The position numbers were made by a program, and so were the translations under genes. From Sulfurimicrobium sp. (GTDB lineage: Bacteria; Pseudomonadota; Gammaproteobacteria; Burkholderiales; Sulfuricellaceae), in NCBI GenBank assembly GCA_030690835.1, contig JAUYFW010000172.1, positions 1 through 36,221 of the forward strand: a stretch of DNA of 36,221 nucleotides, given 5' to 3'. The number at the start of each line of letters is the position of its first letter. The stretch's first letter is position 1. The notes below the pieces were generated by a model that was not told where the DNA came from, searched no databases, and saw nothing but the letters and a program-made list of their open reading frames with translations. Below, piece after piece: positions 17,358 through 25,282 of this stretch.

Positions 17358-17582
17358 GAATGGCACTTACTTAAGCATTTTGCATAGCCATCAAACCCCC
17401 CTTGGCCCCCCCTTGTCAGGGGGGAAGCGGGTTGGCTCCTCCCCTGACAAGGGGAGGCTGGGAGGGGTTGAAGCGTCGGGCAGGGGAAATGGTTAAGGGA
17501 AGCTCCAGATTTGGTGCTGGCTCTTCTGGCTTGACTGTTAGCTCCGAAATCTCCATGACGAATGCTTAAGTAAGTGCCATTC
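17358..17582. mobile_element. MITE-like element, 225 bp, 22-bp perfect TIRs, 11-bp perfect target-site duplication
   Basis: gaatggcacttacttaagcatt (17358-17379) / aatgcttaagtaagtgccattc (17561-17582); directly abutting atagccgaccc (17347-17357) and atagccgaccc (17583-17593). No plausible transposase ORF inside. Confidence 0.93.
17406..17457. repeat. Pair of G/C-rich hairpins inside the MITE
   Basis: cccccccttgtcaggggggg-type hairpin at 17406-17424 and cctcccctgacaaggggagg at 17438-17457; same family as 1582-1632. Confidence 0.8.
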
Positions 17583-17629
17583 ATAGCCGACCCCATTTAG
17601 TACAGAGGCGTATGCAGGCTGGGTAAAGG

Positions 17630-18547
17630 TTATGCGTAGTTCAGCACCGAAACTTCAGACAGCAGAGGGAGTGCCGGTAGCGATTCATGCAACGCGTACT
17701 GGGTGGCTAGGCGAACCAGCCTCAGCCGATCGACAATAATAGCCTGCCCGATGTCGTTCTCGTGAGCCCAGTCTCCGTCAGGATGGCGAAGGTCTAAGGG
17801 CAGGAAGTAGTAGCATGCCCACGGGTGCATGACCGGCAGATGGTGGTAATGTTTGGCGGGTGAGGCTTCGAGTTGTTTGAAGCGCCAGTCGCTTTTGGAG
17901 CAGCCACATTGGGCAAATGAAATGGGCATGCCCTTGCGTTCATCCGCCATCGGATGCCATGAGATCAGGTCAATGCCACCGTCTCCGGAGTCGCTCCGGA
18001 TGAAGTCGCGTTCCTTGAAGTTCGCGGTGCAGCGCAAGTCTGCGGCAACTTGGCACATTTTTTGGTAAAGAGTGCCTTGGTAGAGGGCATTATTCCCCGC
18101 ATTGGCCCAAGTGGCACGGATTTCAGCCCCATCTGGCATCAGCTTGGTGAATATTGCAAAGCAGGTTTCTTCAAAATTCCTGGCAAGGTCGGTGCGCCGA
18201 TTGCCTGGTATATGCCGCATCAACGCAGCCAGCAGCAAGTGCAAATAGGTGGTTTGTTTTGGCGTTCCGTCGTTACGCAGTTCCAGAGTGTCTTCATCGT
18301 CGGAAACAGCGAACGGATAGCTGTCGCCAAATTCATGACGCCGGACACCAGCAAAGTTAATGAGGTCACGCCAGCGCGATTCAGCCGCAAAGCCCTGACC
18401 GCGGGTGTCACGCATCCGGCGTTCCAGACCTGAAAGATCGCCCCGCGAGAAGCAGCGATCCGGATGAATCAGTGCCCGCAATTCGACGTAGTCTGTCCAG
18501 AGCAGCGGCGCCGTGCTGCCGGGAACGCTTTCCAGAGCTTCCAGCAT
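17630..18547 (-). CDS. Uncharacterised protein, possible PD-(D/E)XK-like restriction nuclease
   Basis: 305 aa; DFIRSDSGDGGIDLISWHPMADERKGMPISFAQCGCSKSDW resembles a D-GGIDLI...(E/Q) nuclease core. Starts 3 bp after the ParB-like gene stop. Family call is inference. Confidence 0.6.
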   Translation of the reverse strand: MLEALESVPGSTAPLLWTDYVELRALIHPDRCFSRGDLSGLERRMRDTRGQGFAAESRWRDLINFAGVRRHEFGDSYPFAVSDDEDTLELRNDGTPKQTTYLHLLLAALMRHIPGNRRTDLARNFEETCFAIFTKLMPDGAEIRATWANAGNNALYQGTLYQKMCQVAADLRCTANFKERDFIRSDSGDGGIDLISWHPMADERKGMPISFAQCGCSKSDWRFKQLEASPAKHYHHLPVMHPWACYYFLPLDLRHPDGDWAHENDIGQAIIVDRLRLVRLATQYALHESLPALPLLSEVSVLNYA

Positions 18548-18550
18548 GCT

Positions 18551-19639
18551 TTAGTCCTCCAGCTTTTCGCGCAGGTAGCTGCGAATTGAGCGGGAGTCTT
18601 CCGACAGGGTTTCAGCAAGTTCGAGGTGTTTTGTGGTGAGAGGTTTGGTTTTTGGAAGCATATTCCAGGCGAATCTTACGCGTTCGGAGGCGAGTTCCAG
18701 CGCCTTTTCCAATGCTACTTGTGGACCTTCGCTATATAGGTAGGCTTCGCTCAACTTGCCGGTTTCTTCCAGCATCTGCACGGACTCAGGGCTGCTAACG
18801 ACTTCGGCTAATTGATCCAGATTGCGGGATTCTCCGATGATCGTCCGTCCCTGAGCGTTCTTGGAAAACATCCATGCGAAGGCGCGTTTCAGGTTGCCTG
18901 TGTCAAGGCCGGGCATGTCGATATCGGTGCGCCCTTCTAACCCCAGCCAGTCGGTGATTTTGCTGTAGCTGAGAGCGGTCGTAAGGTAGGAGAACTCAAC
19001 ATCCTTGGCTTGTATCGGCAGGCCAAAAAAATTGGCTTCATCAGCGTGGATGTATAACGACAAGGCGGTAAGCAATTGCGCGACGTAATCAGAACGGCTG
19101 CCGATGTCCCTTGCCAGGGATTTCATCTGTTCGGGCTGTGAAAGTTCTGGGTAGAATTCGCGGCGGATGTCGGCCAAATATTTGGCTTTGGATAAAGCAT
19201 CCCATTCCCTGATACCGGTAATGTGCCGGTAGCCGAGGTAGCGCATGATTTCGCGACGGGATGAGTAAAGGATGCAGGGGAGTTCAGTAGGGGCGTCTTC
19301 AATGGCCTCGGCGCGGATTTGGGCAACGCTGGCGCCACGCCGGGCCGGGGGCAGGATTTGTTGGTTGAGCAACTTAACGGCAGCGAGGCGGCGATTCCCT
19401 TCGACGACGACATATTCCCCGTTTTCTTCCGTTACCAACAAGGGTTCACCCTCAAAATAGCCTTTCTGGCCAATGGATCGCATTAAGTCCTGAGCGCCTT
19501 CGTCGTCGAGCATTTCTTCAATGACGTCAGGTACGGAGTGGGCATTATTCAACCGGTAAAAGCGAGGATTCTCCGGATCGAAATTCAGGCTTGAGGTGGC
19601 AATTCGGACGACTTGATTCGGATTTTTTTGCATTGCCAT
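18551..19639 (-). CDS. ParB N-terminal-domain-like protein
   Basis: MAMQKNPNQVVRIATSSLNFDPENPRFYRLN...SIGQKGYFEGEPLLVTEENGEYVVVEGNRRLAAVKLLN; ParB/Srx-like EGNRRLAA motif. Confidence 0.85.
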   Translation of the reverse strand: MAMQKNPNQVVRIATSSLNFDPENPRFYRLNNAHSVPDVIEEMLDDEGAQDLMRSIGQKGYFEGEPLLVTEENGEYVVVEGNRRLAAVKLLNQQILPPARRGASVAQIRAEAIEDAPTELPCILYSSRREIMRYLGYRHITGIREWDALSKAKYLADIRREFYPELSQPEQMKSLARDIGSRSDYVAQLLTALSLYIHADEANFFGLPIQAKDVEFSYLTTALSYSKITDWLGLEGRTDIDMPGLDTGNLKRAFAWMFSKNAQGRTIIGESRNLDQLAEVVSSPESVQMLEETGKLSEAYLYSEGPQVALEKALELASERVRFAWNMLPKTKPLTTKHLELAETLSEDSRSIRSYLREKLED

Positions 19640-19956
19640 AACGGCTCCTAAGACCCTTAAAGCTTAGTCACGCCACATGTGTGCAGGCCAGTTGTTCTCA
19701 TCTGGGCAGTTCGAGTGGGGGGAGACATCAGATTGTTTGAGTAGATTTCCATGCGCTTTTCCGCCAAGTTGATGGAAAGCCGCTGAATATATAGCTTAAT
19801 AGCTCACCGCAAAACACGATAACGCAAACGCCGGCTACGGTAAAGCCATTTGCGGTGCTATCTATAATCCCAGATTGCTGTCATTCATGGTCGCTCATGG
19901 AATCGCCGATGAAGAGGTTCCTCGCGAATGAGATCAAAACCCGCACTCGCCCCGAG

Positions 19957-20024
19957 ATTTCCCGTTCGGGAAATTTATCTTGCTTTAGCATGCGTATCTC
20001 GCGATAATTTCCCGAACAGGAAAT
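19957..20024. promoter_or_regulatory. Two palindromic operators upstream of the HipB-like gene
   Basis: atttcccgttcgggaaat (19957-19974) and atttcccgaacaggaaat (20007-20024), 50 bp centre-to-centre. Confidence 0.85.
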
Positions 20025-20028
20025 AATC

Positions 20029-20274
20029 ATGAATATCCCCATCGACACCCCCATCGCCCTGGGTCAAACCCTCCGGGCAGCACGCAAGCGGCTTGGTCTG
20101 ACCCAGCCGCAACTGGCGCTTGCCGCGGGGGTCGGGGTGCGCTTTATCGTCGAGCTGGAGGCGGGCAAACCTACCTTGCGGCTAGAGAACGTCATGCGGG
20201 TAATTGGCTCTCTTGGCGGCGCGCTGACACTGACCGGCCTGCCTGAGGGAAACACTGTTGCTCCAGCTGCGTGA
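20029..20274 (+). CDS. HipB-type XRE family transcriptional regulator/antitoxin
   Basis: IALGQTLRAARKRLGLTQPQLALAAGVGVRFIVELEAGKPTLRLENVMRVIGSLGGALTLTG. Confidence 0.9.
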   Translation: MNIPIDTPIALGQTLRAARKRLGLTQPQLALAAGVGVRFIVELEAGKPTLRLENVMRVIGSLGGALTLTGLPEGNTVAPAA

Positions 20275-20367
20275 GGCCGTGCCGCTTTCCCCGCCACTGC
20301 AAGCCCAGCCCTTCGGCGACATGCGTTATTTAACGCCCCATCGTTTAATCGAATCTGGAGTAAATCA

Positions 20368-20838
20368 GTGATCAATAATGACGTATTACGCAGCGTTCGC
20401 TATGCGCTGGACTTGAGCGACACGAAAGTGGTGGCGATGATCAAGCTGGCCGAGCGCGACGTGGAGCCATCCGATGTCACGAGCTTCCTGAAGAAAGAAG
20501 AGGAAGACGGTTTTGTCGAGTGCGGCGATGATGTTCTGGTGTCGTTTCTGGATGGCTTGATCATTCACAGAAGAGGCAAGATGGAGCCCCGGCCGGAGCA
20601 GCACAAGAAAGCGGAACGCCGCCTGACCAATAACGCCATTCTGAAAAAACTGCGCGTGGCCTTTGAACTGAAGGAAGAAGATATGCACAAGATCCTGGAA
20701 CTGGCCGGGTTTGGCGTGTCCAAACCCGAGTTGAGCGCGTTGTTCCGGATGAAGGGCCATAAAAATTACCGGACATGCGGCGATCAGCTGCTGAGGAATT
20801 TCCTCAAGGGCCTGGTCATCCGGCAGAGAGGCGGTTAG
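20368..20838 (+). CDS. DUF1456 family protein (YehS-like)
   Basis: MINNDVLRSVRYALDLSDTKVVAMIKLAERDVEPSDVTSFLKKEEEDGFVECGDDVLVSFLDGLIIHRRGK... and a second similar half (NNAILKKLRVAFEL...FLKGLVIRQRGG). Confidence 0.93.
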   Translation: MINNDVLRSVRYALDLSDTKVVAMIKLAERDVEPSDVTSFLKKEEEDGFVECGDDVLVSFLDGLIIHRRGKMEPRPEQHKKAERRLTNNAILKKLRVAFELKEEDMHKILELAGFGVSKPELSALFRMKGHKNYRTCGDQLLRNFLKGLVIRQRGG

Positions 20839-20843
20839 AAACG

Positions 20844-21692
20844 ATGAAAATCCCAAAAAGACTCCAACCGCTGGTAGAAGATGGCCTGGTCGATGACGTC
20901 ATCCGCCAGCTCATGAGCGGCAAGGAGGCGATGGTCTTCGTGGTGCGCTGCGGGGAAGAGATTCGCTGCGCCAAGGTGTACAAGGAAGCCAATAAACGCA
21001 GCTTCCGCCAGAGCGTGGATTACACCGAGGGCCGCAAGGTCAAGAGCAGCCGCCAGGCGCGCGCCATGGAGAAGGGCTCGCGCTATGGCCGCAAGTCGCA
21101 GGAAGAGGCCTGGCAGAACGCCGAGGTGGACGCCTTGTACCGTCTTGCCGCCGCCGGCGTGCGCGTGCCGAAGCCCTATAACTTCCACGAGGGCGTGCTG
21201 CTCATGGAACTGGTGACCGACATCAACGGCAATGCCGCCCCACGGCTTAACGATGTGGTGCTGACGGAGGAACTGGCGCGGGCGTACCACCATGCACTGC
21301 TCACCGAGGTGGTGCGCATGCTTTGCGCCGGGGTTGTCCACGGCGATCTGTCCGAGTACAACGTCCTGGTCGGCAGCGACGGGCCGGTCATCATCGACCT
21401 GCCGCAAGCGATTGACGCCGCGGGCAACAAACACGCCAGCGGCATGCTGGAACGGGACGTTGAAAACCTGGCGAACTATTTCGGACGTTTCGCCCCGGAG
21501 CTGCGCAAGACGGACTACGGCAAGGAAATCTGGTCGCTTTACGAGGCCGGCGAGCTGCACACCGCGGTCAAGCTGACCGGCCGCTTCGAACGCGTCGAGA
21601 AGCCGGCCGATCTCGGCGGCGTGATGCGGGAAATCAATGCCGCGCTCGCCGCGGAGGCGGCACGACAGCGCCCGCAGGAAACGGAACAGTAG
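20844..21692 (+). CDS. RIO-family serine/threonine protein kinase (bacterial)
   Basis: MKIPKRLQPLVEDGLVDDVIRQLMSGKEAMVFVVRCGEEIRCAKVYKEANKRSFR...GVVHGDLSEYNVLVGSDGPVIIDLPQAID; RIO catalytic HGDLSEYN and metal-binding IIDLPQ. Confidence 0.92.
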   Translation: MKIPKRLQPLVEDGLVDDVIRQLMSGKEAMVFVVRCGEEIRCAKVYKEANKRSFRQSVDYTEGRKVKSSRQARAMEKGSRYGRKSQEEAWQNAEVDALYRLAAAGVRVPKPYNFHEGVLLMELVTDINGNAAPRLNDVVLTEELARAYHHALLTEVVRMLCAGVVHGDLSEYNVLVGSDGPVIIDLPQAIDAAGNKHASGMLERDVENLANYFGRFAPELRKTDYGKEIWSLYEAGELHTAVKLTGRFERVEKPADLGGVMREINAALAAEAARQRPQETEQ

Positions 21693-21770
21693 CGCGATGG
21701 TCTTGTGCCACGCATTCGACTGCTCGCCCGACGTTGTTCCGGCTTTAAAAGAAGCGTAGGGTACAACCCC

Positions 21771-22091
21771 ATGAAAGCCCGTTCGCGACTGCTACTGTTT
21801 CTGCTGCTTGCCTTCGCCTTGCTGTTTGCGCAGCAGGGCGCGGCGATTCACGCCCTGTCGCACCTGAACGAACCGGTACCCACCCAATCCCAACAGGACA
21901 AGCAGCTCCCGCACTCGCCCGCCTGCGACAAATGCGTGGTCCATGCCGGTGTCGGCAGCGCGCTTGCCGCCAGCGCATTGGCCATGCCGGCCGCAGTCGC
22001 CCACATACCGCATCCTGCGCTTGCCCCCCCGGCGCTGCTGTCGCGGCCCGCCCCGCTTTACCACGCCCGAGCCCCGCCCGTCCTCGTCTGA
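21771..22091 (+). CDS. Small secreted DUF2946-like protein
   Basis: 106 aa, signal peptide, HALSHL...SPACDKCVVHAGVGSALAA; ahead of a metal-transport cluster. Confidence 0.6.
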   Translation: MKARSRLLLFLLLAFALLFAQQGAAIHALSHLNEPVPTQSQQDKQLPHSPACDKCVVHAGVGSALAASALAMPAAVAHIPHPALAPPALLSRPAPLYHARAPPVLV

Positions 22092-22150
22092 GCAACGTCT
22101 TCAAACGGCCTTGATGGCCTTTATTGATCCTTTGTTTTGACGAGGTTCCC

Positions 22151-23530
22151 ATGTTTAGACGCAAAATTATTGCGTCCGGCATCGCACTGATGCTGGGCGC
22201 CCCCCTGTCCGCGTTCGCCGCAGATGGCGCGGACATGCTACAAATCCGCAACGAAATCAAAGCGCTGAGGCAGAGCTATGAAGCGCGCATCGAAGCGCTG
22301 GAGCAACGCCTGCAGCGCGCCGAAGCCATGGCCGGCAAGGCGGAGAACCGTGCCGCCCAGCTTGAACCCATCGCCACGCAGGCCACGGCAAGCACCCCGT
22401 CCAATGCCGCCAACGCTTTCAACCCCGCCATAGCGCTGATTCTGTCCGGCACTTACGCCAACCTGTCGCAAGACCCGGCGGATTACCGCATCAGCGGCTT
22501 CATCCCCGGCGGCGAAATTGCACCCGGCACGCGCGGTTTCAGTCTGGCCGAGTCGGAGCTGGTAGTGAGCGCCAACATCGACCCCAATTTCTACGGTTAT
22601 CTTACCCTCGCCCTATCGCCGGAAAACACGCTGGGCGTGGAAGAGGCGGCGATCCAGACCACCACGCTGGGGCATGGTCTCAGCGCCAAGGCCGGGCGCT
22701 TCTATTCCGGCATCGGCTACCTCAACGAACAGCATCCCCACGCCTGGGATTTCGTTGATGCTCCGCTGGCCTACAAGGCTTTTCTCGGCCGCCAGTATGG
22801 CAATGACGGGGTGCAACTGAAATGGATCGCCCCGACCGATACTTTCGTCGAACTGGGCGCCGAGGCTGGGCGTGGCAGCAACTTCCCCGGCTCGGAGCGC
22901 AACAAGAACGGCATCGGCTCGTATGCCCTGTTTGCCCACGCGGGCGACGACATAGGCACGGATCACAGTTGGCGTGCCGGTATCTCCTGGCTGCACAACA
23001 CGGCCAAGGCGCGGGCATATGACGACCTCGACATTGCAGGCAATCCGGTCAGCAATGCGCTGGATGGCGGCAGCAAGCTGTGGCTGGCGGATTTCGTGTG
23101 GAAATGGGCGCCCAACGGCAATGTTGCCGACCGCAACTTCAAGCTGCAGGGGGAGTACTTCCGCCGCCAGGAGAATGGCGACCTGACTTTCGACACTGCT
23201 TTCGCCAATAGCATCGATCGCTATAGCGCCACCCAGACCGGCTGGTACCTGCAAGGGGTTTACCAGTTCATGCCGCACTGGCGCGTGGGCCTGCGCGCCG
23301 ACCGGCTCGACAGCGGCACGGTGGATTACGGCGCAGTCAACAGCGCGAACCTGAGCGCACCCGTCTACAACCCCTCGCGCAACAGCCTGATGTTCGATTA
23401 TTCCCCCAGCGAATACAGCCGCCTGCGCCTGCAACTGGCGCAGGACAAGTCGCGCCAGGGCGTCACCGACAACCAGCTTTTCCTGCAATACATCATGAGT
23501 CTGGGCGCTCATGGCGCACACAAATTCTAA
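22151..23530 (+). CDS. Outer-membrane porin-like protein with N-terminal coiled coil
   Basis: Signal peptide MFRRKIIASGIALMLGAPLSAFAAD; coiled coil IRNEIKALRQSYEARIEALEQRLQRAEA; amphipathic beta-barrel pattern ending in an aromatic residue (HKF). Confidence 0.75.
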   Translation: MFRRKIIASGIALMLGAPLSAFAADGADMLQIRNEIKALRQSYEARIEALEQRLQRAEAMAGKAENRAAQLEPIATQATASTPSNAANAFNPAIALILSGTYANLSQDPADYRISGFIPGGEIAPGTRGFSLAESELVVSANIDPNFYGYLTLALSPENTLGVEEAAIQTTTLGHGLSAKAGRFYSGIGYLNEQHPHAWDFVDAPLAYKAFLGRQYGNDGVQLKWIAPTDTFVELGAEAGRGSNFPGSERNKNGIGSYALFAHAGDDIGTDHSWRAGISWLHNTAKARAYDDLDIAGNPVSNALDGGSKLWLADFVWKWAPNGNVADRNFKLQGEYFRRQENGDLTFDTAFANSIDRYSATQTGWYLQGVYQFMPHWRVGLRADRLDSGTVDYGAVNSANLSAPVYNPSRNSLMFDYSPSEYSRLRLQLAQDKSRQGVTDNQLFLQYIMSLGAHGAHKF

Positions 23531-23539
23531 GGAGCAGTC

Positions 23540-24445
23540 ATGAAAAACATGCTGAAAATAATACTGATGAGTGTGTTGGGCGCTTTTTCACTGCCCACAC
23601 TGGCCACCCTCAACATTCTCGCCTGCGAACCCGAATGGGGCGCGCTGGCCACCGAGCTGGGCGGCGACAGGGTGACGGTCTATAACGCCACCACCGCCCT
23701 GCAGGACCCGCACCACATCCAGGCCAGACCCAGCCTGCTCGCCCGCGCCCGCAACGCGGACCTGCTCGCCTGCACCGGGGCGGAACTGGAAGCCGGCTGG
23801 CTGCCGATTCTGCTGCGCCAGTCGGGCAACGCCAATATCCAGCCTGGCAAACCGGGTTATTTCGAGGCTGCGGCTTACGTGCGGAAGCTCGAAATCCCGG
23901 CCCGCCTCGACCGTGCCGATGGTGATGTCCACGCCTCGGGCAACCCCCATATCCAGACCGATCCGCGCAACATCGCGCTGGTGGCGGATGCGCTGGCCAA
24001 ACGTCTGAGCCAGCTCGACCCCGCCAATGCAACACACTATCAGGCGCGTCACCGGGCCTTTGCGGACAAATGGCAAGCCGCCATCCAGCGCTGGGAAAAA
24101 CAGGCGGCCCCGCTCAAGGGCATGCCGGTGGTGGTGCAGCACAAGGCTTTTCCCTACCTCAGCCGCTGGCTGGGGCTGCAGGAAATCGCAACGCTTGAAC
24201 CCAAACCCGGGGTCGAACCCGGCAGCGGCCACCTGGGCGAAGTGCTGACGCAACTCTCGCGCCAACCGGCGAAGATGGTTTTGCGTACCGTCTACCAGGA
24301 TGGGCGGCCTTCGGAATGGCTGGCCGAGAGGGCCAAAATCCACGCCGTGGCGCTGCCCTTTACCGTGGGCGGATCGGAACAGGCGCGTGATCTGTTCGGC
24401 CTGTTCGACGACACCATCCAGAAACTGCTGACGGCGGCAAAATGA
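23540..24445 (+). CDS. Zinc/manganese ABC transporter substrate-binding protein (ZnuA-like)
   Basis: LNILACEPEWGALATELGGDRVTVYNATTALQDPHHIQARPSLLARARNADLLACTGAELEAGWLPILLRQ...SGNPHIQTDPRNIALVADAL. Confidence 0.9.
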   Translation: MKNMLKIILMSVLGAFSLPTLATLNILACEPEWGALATELGGDRVTVYNATTALQDPHHIQARPSLLARARNADLLACTGAELEAGWLPILLRQSGNANIQPGKPGYFEAAAYVRKLEIPARLDRADGDVHASGNPHIQTDPRNIALVADALAKRLSQLDPANATHYQARHRAFADKWQAAIQRWEKQAAPLKGMPVVVQHKAFPYLSRWLGLQEIATLEPKPGVEPGSGHLGEVLTQLSRQPAKMVLRTVYQDGRPSEWLAERAKIHAVALPFTVGGSEQARDLFGLFDDTIQKLLTAAK

Positions 24446-25233
24446 ATATTTTTCCCCTTGGCCTGTACCTGCTGCTGCCCGCCTTCCTGGCCGGCCTGCT
24501 GGTGCTCGCCACCCATGTGCCCATGGGCATGCAGGTGCTGGCGCGGGGGATCGTGTTCATCGACCTCGCGGTGGCCCAGATCGCCGGGCTGGGCGTGATC
24601 GCCGCCGACCGCCTGGGGTTCGAGCCGCAGGGCTGGGCGGTGCAGATGTCGGCGGTGAGCGCGGCGTTACTGGGGGCGGCCCTGTTCACTTACACCGAGA
24701 AGCGCTGGCCGGAGGTGCAGGAGGCGCTGATCGGCGTGGTGTTTGTGCTGGCCGCAAGCGGTGGCGCGTTGCTGTTGGCCGGGAATCCTCACGGTGGTGA
24801 GCAACTTGAGGATCTTCTGGTCGGGCAGATCTTGTGGGTCAGCCCGGCCCAGTTGTGGCCGGCAGCCTGGCTCACCGCCATTTTACTCGGTGTGTGGCTG
24901 CGCTGGCGCGAGCACTTGGGGCGTTTCGGTTTTTACGCCGTGTTCGCCTGCGCGGTAACCGCATCGGTTCAGTTGGTGGGTATCTACCTGGTATTCGCCA
25001 GCCTGATCGTGCCCGCGCTGGCCACCCGCCATTACCCGCCCCGCTTGCGCTTGGCCCTGGCCTATTTGCTGGGCGGCATAAGTTACGCACTGGGCCTGAT
25101 GCTTTCCGCCTGGAGCGACCTGCCGTCTGGGGCGGTCATCGTGTGGGCGCTGGCTGTTTTGGGCTTGCTCGGAAGCTGGGCTGGTCCGAAATCAGGGAAT
25201 CCCCTATTGAGCAATCAGGGCAAAACGGCCTAG
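24442..25233 (+). CDS. Metal ABC transporter permease (ZnuB-like)
   Basis: 263 aa multi-TM, FIDLAVAQIAGLGVIAA...AALIGVVFVLAA-type motifs; overlaps the substrate-binding gene by 4 bp. Confidence 0.88.
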   Translation: MNIFPLGLYLLLPAFLAGLLVLATHVPMGMQVLARGIVFIDLAVAQIAGLGVIAADRLGFEPQGWAVQMSAVSAALLGAALFTYTEKRWPEVQEALIGVVFVLAASGGALLLAGNPHGGEQLEDLLVGQILWVSPAQLWPAAWLTAILLGVWLRWREHLGRFGFYAVFACAVTASVQLVGIYLVFASLIVPALATRHYPPRLRLALAYLLGGISYALGLMLSAWSDLPSGAVIVWALAVLGLLGSWAGPKSGNPLLSNQGKTA

Positions 25234-25282
25234 AATGCTAAAGTTGTTGTAGGACTATTTACACACCTTGTAGGACAACCCC

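Noticed and set aside
17180-17596. 138-aa minus-strand ORF spanning the MITE
   Set aside because: Translation is mostly TIR and hairpin repeat sequence; no transposase motifs.
20275-20367. Possible HipA remnant (LLLQLREAVPLSPPLQAQPFGDMRYLTPHRLIESGVNQ) after the HipB-like gene
   Set aside because: Too short and without a HipA motif I can recognise; left as unassigned.
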